Source of the DNA: Achromobacter spanius
GTDB taxonomy: Bacteria; Pseudomonadota; Gammaproteobacteria; Burkholderiales; Burkholderiaceae_B
Assembly: GCF_029637605.1 (NCBI RefSeq)
Contig: NZ_CP121261.1
Location: 3,782,001-3,846,000 of the forward strand
DNA: 64,000 nucleotides
Direction: 5' to 3'
Shown: positions 55,940 to 63,882 of the stretch, in pieces
Numbering within the stretch: position 1 is the first letter of the stretch
Layout of the letters: each line of letters begins with the position of its first letter
Notes under the pieces: generated by a model
The model's database searches: none
Told to the model about the DNA's origin: nothing
Seen by the model: the letters and a program-made list of their open reading frames with translations, nothing else
Translations under genes and position numbers: made by a program

Positions 55940-57280
55940 ATGAATAAACTGGCTTCATTTTTCACCGAGCTGATGCGCAAGTATCTGCCGGATCCTTTTG
56001 TTTTCGCGATTGCACTGACGCTATTGACCGTGCTGCTGGCCATGGGCATCGAAGGCCAGAGCATCGGCGACGTGACCCGCGCCTGGGGCAAGGGCTTCTG
56101 GAGCCTGTTGGCGTTCACGACCCAGATGGCCGTGATTCTGGCCATGGGCTACGTGCTGGCCACCGCGCCGCTGACCGACCGGCTGCTGAACCGCATCGTC
56201 AGCCACGTGCACAAGCCGCATACCGCCATCATCGTCGCCACCCTGGTGGGCGGCGTGGGCAGCTACCTGAACTGGGGCTTTGGTCTGGTCATCGGCGGCA
56301 TCGTCGCCAAGAAGCTGGCGTTGAAGGTCAAGGGCGTGCACTACCCGCTGATCATCGCGGCGGCCTACAGCGGCTTCACGATGTACGGCCTGGGCCTGTC
56401 CGCCAGCATCCCCGTGCTGGTCGCCACCCCCGGCCACCCCACCGCCAATCAGATGGGCACCATCCCGCTGTCGGAAACCATTTTCTCGGTGCCCATGCTG
56501 ATCACCAGCTTGGTCATCATCATCACGCTGCCGCTGCTGAACGCCTGGCTGCACCCCAAGAAGGGCGAGAAGGTCGTTGAAGTGGACCCGGGCATCGACC
56601 GCGACGCCAACGCTTCCAACGCCGGCGAAGACATGCTGGAAAAGGGCACCATCGCCTCGAAGCTGAACAACAGCCGCATCCTGAGCATGCTGATCGGCGC
56701 GCTGGGCATTGCCTACGTCACGTTCCACTTCATGGACGGCGGCTCGCTGGACCTGAATCTGATCAACTTCATCATCCTGTTCCTGGGCATCATCCTGCTG
56801 GGCACGCCGGCCGCCTACGTGGCCAAGCTGACCGAAGGCATCAAGACGATCTCCGGCATCATCCTGCAATACCCGTTCTACGCCGGCATCATGGCCATCA
56901 TGGCCGCGTCGGGCCTGGTGACGTCAATCTCGCAATTGTTCGTTGACTTCGCCACGCCGGCCACGCTGCCGTTCTGGGGCCTGATCAGCTCGTTCTTCAT
57001 CAACTTCTTCGCACCGTCCGCCGGTGGCCACTGGGTGATCCAGGGTCCGTTCATGATCGACGCGGCCAAGGAAATCGGCAGCGCGATGAACCAGACGACC
57101 ATGGCCGTCATGCTGGGCAACGCCTGGAACGACCTGGTGCAACCCTTCTGGATCCTGCCGGCGCTGGCTTTGTCGAAGCTGAAGCTGCGCGACGTGATGG
57201 GCTATACCGTCATCATGATGCTGTGGGTGGGCGTGATCCACATCACCGCCGTGCTGGCCTGGGGCTACGCCACGCACTGA
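55940..57280 (+). CDS. atoE: Short-chain fatty acid transporter (AtoE family)
   Basis: 446-aa membrane protein of the AtoE/ScfA family for short-chain fatty acids or acetoacetate. About 12 hydrophobic segments; motifs NWGFGLVIGGIVAKKLAL (about residues 112-129), FAPSAGGHWVIQGPFMIDAA (about 356-375) and QTTMAVMLGNAWNDLVQPFW. GTTGGAGGCACC precedes the ATG. Uptake of butyrate or acetoacetate would fit the upstream dehydrogenase. Confidence 0.9.
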   Translation: MNKLASFFTELMRKYLPDPFVFAIALTLLTVLLAMGIEGQSIGDVTRAWGKGFWSLLAFTTQMAVILAMGYVLATAPLTDRLLNRIVSHVHKPHTAIIVATLVGGVGSYLNWGFGLVIGGIVAKKLALKVKGVHYPLIIAAAYSGFTMYGLGLSASIPVLVATPGHPTANQMGTIPLSETIFSVPMLITSLVIIITLPLLNAWLHPKKGEKVVEVDPGIDRDANASNAGEDMLEKGTIASKLNNSRILSMLIGALGIAYVTFHFMDGGSLDLNLINFIILFLGIILLGTPAAYVAKLTEGIKTISGIILQYPFYAGIMAIMAASGLVTSISQLFVDFATPATLPFWGLISSFFINFFAPSAGGHWVIQGPFMIDAAKEIGSAMNQTTMAVMLGNAWNDLVQPFWILPALALSKLKLRDVMGYTVIMMLWVGVIHITAVLAWGYATH

Positions 57281-57317
57281 TTCCCACGCGCTTACCTCAA
57301 ACAGACAGGAAACCGAT

Positions 57318-58046
57318 ATGAGCAAACCGACTGCGTATCTCGTCACCGGCGGCAGCGCCGGCATTGGCGCCGCCATCATCCGCATGCTGCTGGATGCGGG
57401 CCATAAAGTGGTCAACATCGACTACCGACTGCCCGAGAATCCGCCGGCCGGGCTGGTCTCGTATCAGGCCGATCTGACCGATGAAGCGCGCACGAAAGCA
57501 GTCGCCGCCGAAGTCACCAACGCCTACAACATCGTGGGCCTGGTGAACAACGCCGGCGCCACCCGCCCGGGCACGGCCGACACGGCCACCCTGGCGGATC
57601 TGGACTATGTAGTGAACCTGCACCTGCGCACGGCGCTGATCCTGGTGCAGGCCGCGCTGCCCGCCATGCGCGAAGCCGGCTTTGGCCGCATCGTGAACAT
57701 GTCGTCGCGCGCCGCGCTGGGCAAGCCCGAGCGCGTGGTCTATTCGGCCACCAAGGCCGGGCTGGTGGGCCTGACGCGCACGCTGGCCATGGAGCTGGGC
57801 GGCGACGGCATCACAGTCAACGCCATCGGCCCGGGCCCGATCGCCACCGACCTCTTCACCAAGAGCAATCCGGCGGGCGCTCCGCAAACCGAACGCATCA
57901 TCAACAGCATCGTCGTCAAGCGCCTGGGCACGCCGGAAGACGTGGCGCGCGCCGCCATGTTCTTCCTGTCGCCCGACAACGGCTTCGTGACGGGCCAGAT
58001 GCTGTATGTGTGTGGCGGCACGACGCTGGGCGTCGCCCCCATCTGA
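57318..58046 (+). CDS. Short-chain dehydrogenase/reductase (FabG-like)
   Basis: 242-aa classical SDR. Cofactor motif LVTGGSAGIGAAIIRMLL (about residues 8-25), NNAGATRPGTA (about 76), catalytic VYSATKAGLVGLTRTLAMEL (about 141-160), and VTGQMLYVCGGTTLGV at the end. It lies 37 bp after the transporter, probably the same transcript. Substrate unknown, perhaps a 3-oxo/3-hydroxy acid. Confidence 0.85.
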   Translation: MSKPTAYLVTGGSAGIGAAIIRMLLDAGHKVVNIDYRLPENPPAGLVSYQADLTDEARTKAVAAEVTNAYNIVGLVNNAGATRPGTADTATLADLDYVVNLHLRTALILVQAALPAMREAGFGRIVNMSSRAALGKPERVVYSATKAGLVGLTRTLAMELGGDGITVNAIGPGPIATDLFTKSNPAGAPQTERIINSIVVKRLGTPEDVARAAMFFLSPDNGFVTGQMLYVCGGTTLGVAPI

Positions 58047-58096
58047 GCGCGCGCGCCATGGCTGCCCACCTTCACCTTCGTGCCTGCCCGCCGCAA

Positions 58097-58879
58097 CTAG
58101 CGACGCAGCAGCGCGTGGTTGATCTGGTCGGCGGCGCGGCGCAAGGGCGGCAGGAAGGCGTCCAGCATGGCTTCGCGCGAAAAGCGGTTGGACTGACCGC
58201 TGACGTTCATCGCGGCAATCACGCGGCCGCTGCGGTCAACAATGGGCACGGCCACCGATTGCAAGCCGGGTTCCAGTTCCTGTGCCACGCAGGCGTAGCC
58301 ATCGGCGCGCACGCCGGCCAGCAGGCGCTTGAGCTCGGCGATGTCGGTAACGGTTTGCGGGGTGTAGGCCTGGATCTGGCTCATGGCCAGCACCCGGTCC
58401 AGTTCCGCTTCCGGCAGGCCGGCCAGCAGCACGCGGCCCATCGACGTGACCCACGCCGGCAGGCGGCTGCCCACGGCCAGGTTGATGGTCATGACCTTGT
58501 GCGTGGACAGGCGCAGGATGTAGACGATGTCGGCGCCTTCCAGCACCGACACCGAGCACGATTCGCGCGTCTGCTCTGCCACTTCTTCCATGTAGGGCAA
58601 GGCCAGGTTCCACAGCGGCGTGCCGGACAGGTAGGCGTAGCCCAGTTCCAGGATGCGCGGGGTCAGTTCGAACTTGCGGTCGGTGACAGTGACGTAGCCC
58701 AGGTGTTCCAGGGTCAGCAGGATGCGGCGCGCGCCGGCACGGGTCAGCCCGGTAACGGCGGCCACTTCCGACAGCGTCATCTGCGAGCGGCCGGGGCCGA
58801 ACGCCCGGATCACCGACAGGCCGCGCGCGAAGGACTGCACGTAGCTGTCGCTGGGTTGTTGGGGGTCAAGCTCGGCCAT
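58097..58879 (-). CDS. IclR-family regulator (PcaR/PcaU type)
   Basis: 260-aa IclR regulator. Start at 58879 (MAELDPQQPSDSYVQSFARG); a frame to 58999 adds 40 unlikely residues. Winged helix: TLSEVAAVTGLTRAGARRIL (about residues 35-54); ligand domain from about 85 with SMGRVLLAG and SGQSNRFSREAM. Divergent from pcaIJ. Two GTTC-N7-GAAC repeats lie in the gap. Probable activator of the pathway, with 3-oxoadipate or cis,cis-muconate as effector by homology. Confidence 0.87.
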   Translation of the reverse strand: MAELDPQQPSDSYVQSFARGLSVIRAFGPGRSQMTLSEVAAVTGLTRAGARRILLTLEHLGYVTVTDRKFELTPRILELGYAYLSGTPLWNLALPYMEEVAEQTRESCSVSVLEGADIVYILRLSTHKVMTINLAVGSRLPAWVTSMGRVLLAGLPEAELDRVLAMSQIQAYTPQTVTDIAELKRLLAGVRADGYACVAQELEPGLQSVAVPIVDRSGRVIAAMNVSGQSNRFSREAMLDAFLPPLRRAADQINHALLRR

Positions 58880-59007
58880 CCGTATGGTCCCAAGAGTAAA
58901 AAGCTCGCCGCTGGCGAGCCGTTCGTTGCCATCACCGGCAACGCCAAACGATGGAGGATCGCCGTGCGTCGGCCTGCCTTGACGCTGTGCGGTCCCCATG
59001 AAACGAT

Positions 59008-59041
59008 GTTCTTCAGCAGAACGTAAGTTCTAATGAAGAAC
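59008..59041. promoter_or_regulatory. Two 15-bp inverted repeats, IclR operators
   Basis: GTTCTTCAGCAGAAC (59008-59022) and GTTCTAATGAAGAAC (59027-59041), both GTTC-N7-GAAC with arms GTTCT/AGAAC; centres 19 bp apart. Directly between the IclR gene and pcaI. A third copy of the core lies upstream of the dehydrogenase at 54671-54685. Confidence 0.75.
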
Positions 59042-59073
59042 AAATTATGACACGCCACCTATGAGCGAACATC

Positions 59074-59763
59074 ATGATCTCTAAGCTTGTTGCAAGCGCG
59101 GCGGCCGCCCTGGCGGACGTACCCGACGGCGCCACCGTCATGATCGGCGGCTTCGGCACTGCCGGCCAGCCCATGGAATTGATCGACGCCCTGCTCGAAC
59201 AGGGCGCGAAAGACCTGGTCATCATCAACAACAACGCCGGCAACGGCACCACGGGCCTTGCCGCCCTGCTGGGCGCGAACCGCGTGCGCAAGATCATCTG
59301 CTCGTTCCCGCGCCAGGCGGACTCGCAGATTTTCGACGGCCTGTACCGCAGCGGCAAGCTGGAGCTGGAACTGGTGCCGCAAGGCAACCTGGCCGAGCGC
59401 ATCCGCGCCGCCGGCGCCGGCATCGGCGCGTTCTTCTCACCCACCGGCTACGGCACCCCGCTGGCCGATGGCAAGGAAGTGCGTGAGATCAACGGCCGCC
59501 ACTACGTTCTGGAATATCCGCTGCACGCCGACTACGCGCTGATCAAGGCCGAACGCGGCGACCGCTGGGGCAACCTGGTCTACCGCAAGACGGCCCGCAA
59601 CTTCGGCCCCATCATGGCCAGCGCCGCGCGCGTGGCCGTGGCGCAGGTGCGCGAAGTGGTTGAACTGGGCACGCTGGACCCCGAAACCGTCGTCACCCCC
59701 GGCATCTTCGTGCAGCGCGTCGTAGAAATCGACGCCGCCCCGGCCGCCAAGGAGCAGAAATGA
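59074..59763 (+). CDS. pcaI: 3-oxoadipate CoA-transferase subunit A
   Basis: 229-aa alpha subunit of a family I CoA-transferase. GATVMIGGFGTAGQPMELID (about residues 20-39) is the family's oxyanion region; NNNAGNGTTGLAALLG follows. Subunit B overlaps by ATGA (59760). Transfers CoA from succinyl-CoA to 3-oxoadipate; an acetoacetate:succinyl-CoA transferase is the alternative, but pcaD and catC downstream favour the former. Confidence 0.9.
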   Translation: MISKLVASAAAALADVPDGATVMIGGFGTAGQPMELIDALLEQGAKDLVIINNNAGNGTTGLAALLGANRVRKIICSFPRQADSQIFDGLYRSGKLELELVPQGNLAERIRAAGAGIGAFFSPTGYGTPLADGKEVREINGRHYVLEYPLHADYALIKAERGDRWGNLVYRKTARNFGPIMASAARVAVAQVREVVELGTLDPETVVTPGIFVQRVVEIDAAPAAKEQK

Positions 59764-60404
59764 GCACCAAACTGACCCGCGACCAGATCGCCGCCCGCGT
59801 CGCGCAGGACATTCCCGAAGGCGCCTACGTCAACCTGGGCATCGGCTTGCCCACGCTGGTGGCCAACCACCTGCCGGCTGACCGCGAAGTCATCCTGCAT
59901 ACCGAAAACGGCATGCTGGGCATGGGCCCCGCGCCCGCCAAGGGCGAAGAAGACTACGACCTGATCAACGCCGGCAAGCAGCCCGTGACCGAACTGCCGG
60001 GCTGCTCGTTCTTCCATCACGCCGACTCGTTCGCAATGATGCGCGGCGGCCATCTGGACATCTGCGTGCTGGGCGCCTTCCAGGTGTCGCAACACGGCGA
60101 TCTGGCCAACTGGCACACCGGCGCGCCCGACGCCATCCCCGCCGTGGGCGGCGCGATGGACCTGGCCATCGGCGCCAAAGACGTCTTCGTGATGATGGAA
60201 CTGCAAACGCGCGAAGGCCAGAGCAAGCTGGTCGAAGCCTGCACGTATCCGCTGACGGGCGTGCGCTGCGTATCGCGCGTGTACACCGACGTGGCTGTGT
60301 TCGACATCCGCGCCGACGGCGTGACCGTCACCGATATATTCGGCGACGTCACCGCCGACGAACTGCTGGCCCTGACCGGCCTGCCGCTGAAGTTTTCCCG
60401 CTAA
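59760..60404 (+). CDS. pcaJ: 3-oxoadipate CoA-transferase subunit B
   Basis: 214-aa beta subunit. Catalytic Glu in LHTENGMLGMGPAP (about residues 45-58); GIGLPTLVANHLP (about 26-38) and MDLAIGAKDVFVMMELQ (about 136-152). Start overlaps the pcaI stop. Followed by catC after 15 bp. Confidence 0.92.
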   Translation: MSTKLTRDQIAARVAQDIPEGAYVNLGIGLPTLVANHLPADREVILHTENGMLGMGPAPAKGEEDYDLINAGKQPVTELPGCSFFHHADSFAMMRGGHLDICVLGAFQVSQHGDLANWHTGAPDAIPAVGGAMDLAIGAKDVFVMMELQTREGQSKLVEACTYPLTGVRCVSRVYTDVAVFDIRADGVTVTDIFGDVTADELLALTGLPLKFSR

Positions 60405-60419
60405 TCAGGAGCCCCCATC

Positions 60420-60695
60420 ATGCTGTTCATGGTTCAAATGCAAGTCAACCTGCCCGTCGACATGCCGGGCGAGCAAGCCAACAAACTGAAGGCGGACGAA
60501 AAGGCGCTGGCCCAACAACTGCAACGCGACGGCAAGTGGAAAGAGCTGTGGCGCGTGGTTGGCCGCTACGCCAACGTCAGCATTTTCGATGTCGAAAGCA
60601 ATGACGAACTGCACACGCTGCTGTCGTCGCTGCCGCTGTTTCCGTACATGGACATCAACGTCACGGCGCTGGCGCGCCACCCCTCGGCGATCTGA
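60420..60695 (+). CDS. catC: Muconolactone delta-isomerase
   Basis: 91-aa CatC family enzyme that converts muconolactone to 3-oxoadipate enol-lactone. MLFMVQMQVNLPVDM at the start and HTLLSSLPLFPYMDI (about residues 63-77) are diagnostic. CAGGAGCCCCC precedes the ATG. It feeds PcaD, two genes downstream. No catA or catB lies in the window, so the upstream steps of the catechol branch must be elsewhere. Confidence 0.92.
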   Translation: MLFMVQMQVNLPVDMPGEQANKLKADEKALAQQLQRDGKWKELWRVVGRYANVSIFDVESNDELHTLLSSLPLFPYMDINVTALARHPSAI

Positions 60696-60707
60696 CCGGA
60701 GCCTTCC

Positions 60708-61004
60708 ATGCCCTACATCATCGAAACCTTCGACAAGCCCAACCACCAGGAAGTGCGCCAGCAGCATCGCGCGGCGCATCTGGAATACCTGGACGCCAAC
60801 AAGCAGTTGCTGCTGGCCTGCGGCGCCAAGCTGCAAGACGACGGCAAGGACGCGGGCGGCGGTTTGTACATCGTGGACCTGGACACGCGCGAAGCCGCGC
60901 AACAGTTCATCGACGCCGACCCGTTCTCGCAAGCCAATCTGTTCGACCGCGTGACCATCACGCGCTGGCGCAAAGCCTACGTCGACGGCACCTGCCACCT
61001 GTAA
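60708..61004 (+). CDS. YciI-like protein
   Basis: 98-aa YciI/ferredoxin-like alpha-beta barrel protein. HRAAHLEYLDANKQLLLACG (about residues 22-41) has the conserved His and Asp positions, and DPFSQANLFDRVTITRW is typical of the family. In the pca/cat operon between catC and pcaD. The family includes lactone- or dehalogenation-related enzymes; a role in clearing dead-end lactones is possible but unproven. Confidence 0.8.
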   Translation: MPYIIETFDKPNHQEVRQQHRAAHLEYLDANKQLLLACGAKLQDDGKDAGGGLYIVDLDTREAAQQFIDADPFSQANLFDRVTITRWRKAYVDGTCHL

Positions 61005-61056
61005 TCCTGTCGCGGCCGCCTTTGCGCGGCCGCGTTTTCATCCGAGGTATCCCCAC

Positions 61057-61836
61057 ATGGCTTACGCCGATCTCAGCCAGGCCCGGCTGTTCTACGTCAT
61101 CGATGGCCCCGCCGACGCGCCGGTGCTGGTGTTTTCCAATTCGTTGGGCACCTGCTCCGACATGTGGGCGCGCCAGATTCCCGAACTGACCAAGCATTTT
61201 CGTGTGCTGCGCTACGACACGCGCGGCCACGGCAAGTCGTCGATTCCAGATGGCGAATACAGCTTTGCGGCGCTTGCCGGCGACGTCGCCGAACTGCTGG
61301 CGCACCTGAATATCAAGCGCGCGCATTTCTGCGGCCTGTCGATGGGCGGCCCCACCGGCATCGCGCTGGCGTTGGCGCACCCGGAACTGGTTGGCAAGCT
61401 GGTGCTGTGCAACACGGCCGCGCGCATCGGGTCGGTGGAAGGCTGGAGCACCCGCATCGCCGCCGTGGCCGATCAGACGTTGGAAAAGATGGCGCCCACG
61501 CTCGTGGAACGCTGGTTGACCGACGACTACCGCGCCGCCGAGCCGGGCCTGACGCAAGTGCTGATCGACATGCTGCGCCGCACGCCGGACGCGGGCTATT
61601 CGGCCAACTGCGCCGCGCTGCGCGACGCCGACTACCGCGACCAAGTGTCCGCCATCACCGCGCCCACGCTGGTCATCAGCAGCACGCACGACCTGGCTGC
61701 CACGCCTGCGCAGGGCCAGGAATTGGCCGCTGCCATTCCCGGCGCGCGCTATGTTGAATTGAATACGTCCCATATTTCAAACTGGGAACAACCGGAAGCC
61801 TTCACCCGCGCGGTCGTCGACTTCCTGACGGAGTAA
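61057..61836 (+). CDS. pcaD: 3-oxoadipate enol-lactonase
   Basis: 259-aa alpha/beta hydrolase. Nucleophile Ser in FCGLSMGGPTGIAL (about residues 90-103), the RYDTRGHGKS segment near 52, Asp in STHDLAATPAQG and His in NTSHISNWEQPEAF near 235. Hydrolyses 3-oxoadipate enol-lactone to 3-oxoadipate, the substrate of PcaIJ. GAGGTATCCCCAC precedes the ATG. Confidence 0.92.
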   Translation: MAYADLSQARLFYVIDGPADAPVLVFSNSLGTCSDMWARQIPELTKHFRVLRYDTRGHGKSSIPDGEYSFAALAGDVAELLAHLNIKRAHFCGLSMGGPTGIALALAHPELVGKLVLCNTAARIGSVEGWSTRIAAVADQTLEKMAPTLVERWLTDDYRAAEPGLTQVLIDMLRRTPDAGYSANCAALRDADYRDQVSAITAPTLVISSTHDLAATPAQGQELAAAIPGARYVELNTSHISNWEQPEAFTRAVVDFLTE

Positions 61837-61840
61837 CCGC

Positions 61841-62881
61841 ATGCAGCGCTGGAAACATCGGCCCGAAGGCTCCAATTGGGGCGACTTCGGACCCGACGAC
61901 CAACTCGGCCGCCTGAATCTGATCACCGAAGAACAAGTGCTGAAGGGCGCCCGGGAAATCCGCGCGGGCAAGACGTTCTGCTTGTCGCTGCCTTTGGACC
62001 TGCCCGGCGGCAATGTGCTGAACCCACGCCGCCATCCGCCGCAACTAAGCCCGACCAAGCTAGCGGATACGCCGTACCTGAACTTTCCGTTGCGCAACGT
62101 CAACCCGGACGCGGTGGATGTATTGAGCGATGACCAGGTGCTGCTGTCGATGCAGTATTCGACGCAGTGGGATGCGTTGGCGCACGTGGGTGCCCTGTTT
62201 GACGCCGATGGCGATGGCAAGCCCGAGCTGCGCTACTACAACGGCTTTCAGGCGGGTGTGGACGTGGTCGGCCCGGCGGATAGCGAACATACCGGCTGCG
62301 GTTGCTCAACCGGCGGCCCGTCCGCGGCGCTGAAGCTGGGCGTGGAGAATCTGGCGCAGAAAGGAATGCAGGGGCGTGGCGTGCTGGTGGACCTGTTCCG
62401 CCACTACGGCCCGGGCCGCACGCTGATCGGCCATGCCGAGTTGATGCATGTGCTGGAGAAGGATGGCGTCACGGTGGAGCCCGGCGACATGCTGGTGCTG
62501 CGCACAGGCTACGCCGAGGCCGTCGTGGCGATGAACGGCACGCCGGATCCGGAAGTGCTGCATACGTACGGCGCGGCGCTGGACGGTACGGACACGGCCT
62601 TGCTGCAATGGATCACGGACAGCGGCATCGCCGCGATCTGCGCGGACAACTACGCGGTCGAGGCTTACCCGGCACGCGAAAAGACCGGCCCGCGCGCAAT
62701 GTTGCCGCTGCATCACCATTGTCTGTTCAAGCTGGGATTGCCGCTGGCGGAGCTTTGGTATTTGAAAGACCTGGCGGAGTTTTTGCAGGCGAATGGCAGG
62801 CATCATTTCATGCTGACCGCCCCACCGCTGCGTTTGCCGCACGCGATCGGGTCACCGGTAACGCCAATCGCGACTGCTTGA
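61841..62881 (+). CDS. Cyclase family protein (kynurenine-formamidase fold)
   Basis: 346-aa member of the cyclase family (PF04199). The metal-binding HXGTHxD-type motif appears as QWDALAHVGALFD (about residues 108-120), a variant also seen in the longer group of the family; KTFCLSLPLDLPGGN opens the core. Co-transcribed with pcaD (4-bp gap). Reaction unknown; a cyclic amide or lactone hydrolase is likely. The TGA stop (62879-62881) is the first triplet of the repeat array that follows. Confidence 0.78.
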   Translation: MQRWKHRPEGSNWGDFGPDDQLGRLNLITEEQVLKGAREIRAGKTFCLSLPLDLPGGNVLNPRRHPPQLSPTKLADTPYLNFPLRNVNPDAVDVLSDDQVLLSMQYSTQWDALAHVGALFDADGDGKPELRYYNGFQAGVDVVGPADSEHTGCGCSTGGPSAALKLGVENLAQKGMQGRGVLVDLFRHYGPGRTLIGHAELMHVLEKDGVTVEPGDMLVLRTGYAEAVVAMNGTPDPEVLHTYGAALDGTDTALLQWITDSGIAAICADNYAVEAYPAREKTGPRAMLPLHHHCLFKLGLPLAELWYLKDLAEFLQANGRHHFMLTAPPLRLPHAIGSPVTPIATA

Positions 62882-63555
62882 TGGGTTTCGCGCGATTTCC
62901 ATTGTGTTCCTTGCGGATGCCTTCTCGCGCTGCACCCATCCTACGGGTTGATGGATGGTGGCGGGGTTGTGGCGGGATGGGTTGTGATGTCACCGCTGCA
63001 TGATGGGTTTCGCGCGATTTCCATTGTGTTCCTTGCGGATGCCTTCTCGCGCTGCACCCATCCTACGGGTTGATGGATGGTGGCGGGGTTGTGGCTGGAT
63101 GGGTTGTGATGTCACCGCTGCATGATGGGTTTCGCGCGATTTCGATTGTGTTCCTTGCGGATGCCTTCTCGCGCTGCACCCATCCTACGGGTTGATGGAT
63201 GGTGGCGGGGTTGTGGCTGGATGGGTTGTGGTGTCACCGCTGCATGATGGGTTTCGCGCGATGGGCGTTGCGTTCCTTGCGAAGGCCGGCACGCGCTGCA
63301 CCCATCCTACGGGTTGATGGATGGTGGCGGGGTTGTGGCTGGATGGGTTGTGATGTCACCGCTGCATGATGGGTTTCGCGCGATTTCCATTGTGTTCCTT
63401 GCGGATGCCTTCTCGCGCTGCACCCATCCTACGGGTTGATGGATGGTGGCGGGGTTGTGGCGGGATGGGTTGTGATGTCGCCGCTGCATGATGGGGTTCG
63501 CGCGATTTCCATTGTGTTCCTTGCGGATGCCTTCTCGCGCTGCACCCATCCTACG
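62879..63555 (+). repeat. Tandem array of six palindromic elements, 122-bp period
   Basis: Six 67-bp elements (starts 62879, 63001, 63123, 63245, 63367, 63489), each followed by a 55-bp spacer except the last, so the repeat is exactly 122 bp. Each begins TGATGGGTTTCGCGCGA and ends ACCCATCCTACG. The core of the fourth copy has changed more than its spacers. The first element overlaps the stop codon of the cyclase gene. Confidence 0.95.
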
Positions 63556-63565
63556 GTCGTGAATT

Positions 63566-63631
63566 GTAGGATGGGTGCAGCGCGCCGGATTGATGGCAAG
63601 AACACTGCCGCGCATCGCGCGAAACCCATCA
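63566..63631 (-). repeat. Palindromic element, inverted copy after the array
   Basis: GTAGGATGGGT to GAAACCCATCA, 66 bp, 10 bp after the sixth array element and facing it. Loop contains AAGAACAC. Confidence 0.88.
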
Positions 63632-63678
63632 AGCGGCGGTGATGTTGTGGCTGGAATGGCGATGTAGCCACCGCTGTT

Positions 63679-63745
63679 TGATGGGTTTCGCGCGATTTGC
63701 GTTGTGTTCTTTGCGGATGCCTTCTCGCGCTGCACCCATCCTACG
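63679..63745 (+). repeat. Palindromic element, last copy
   Basis: TGATGGGTTTCGCGCGA to ACCCATCCTACG, 67 bp, preceded by CACCGCTGTT; a divergent member of the same family with GTGTTCTTTGCG in the loop. Confidence 0.88.
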
Positions 63746-63807
63746 TGCCTATGAACGACGGCGCGGCGCGACGAATACCATCGCGTGCCTGTGCACGGCG
63801 TTGCCCC

Positions 63808-63882
63808 ACCACGATCATCCCTTCAGGCATGCACCACGATTATCCCTTCAGGCATGCATCACGATCATCCCTTCAGACACGT
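63808..63882 (-). repeat. 25-bp tandem repeat over the psiF stop codon, 3 copies
   Basis: Units at 63808, 63833 and 63858 with ACGATCATCCCTTCAGGCAT (small changes). The third unit covers the last codons and stop of the psiF-like gene (63865-63867), so the other two are copies of that gene end. Confidence 0.88.

Noticed and set aside
62879..63745. Regular repeats resembling a CRISPR array
   Set aside because: The repeat is 67 bp and palindromic, the 55-bp spacers are nearly identical, and no cas genes are present.
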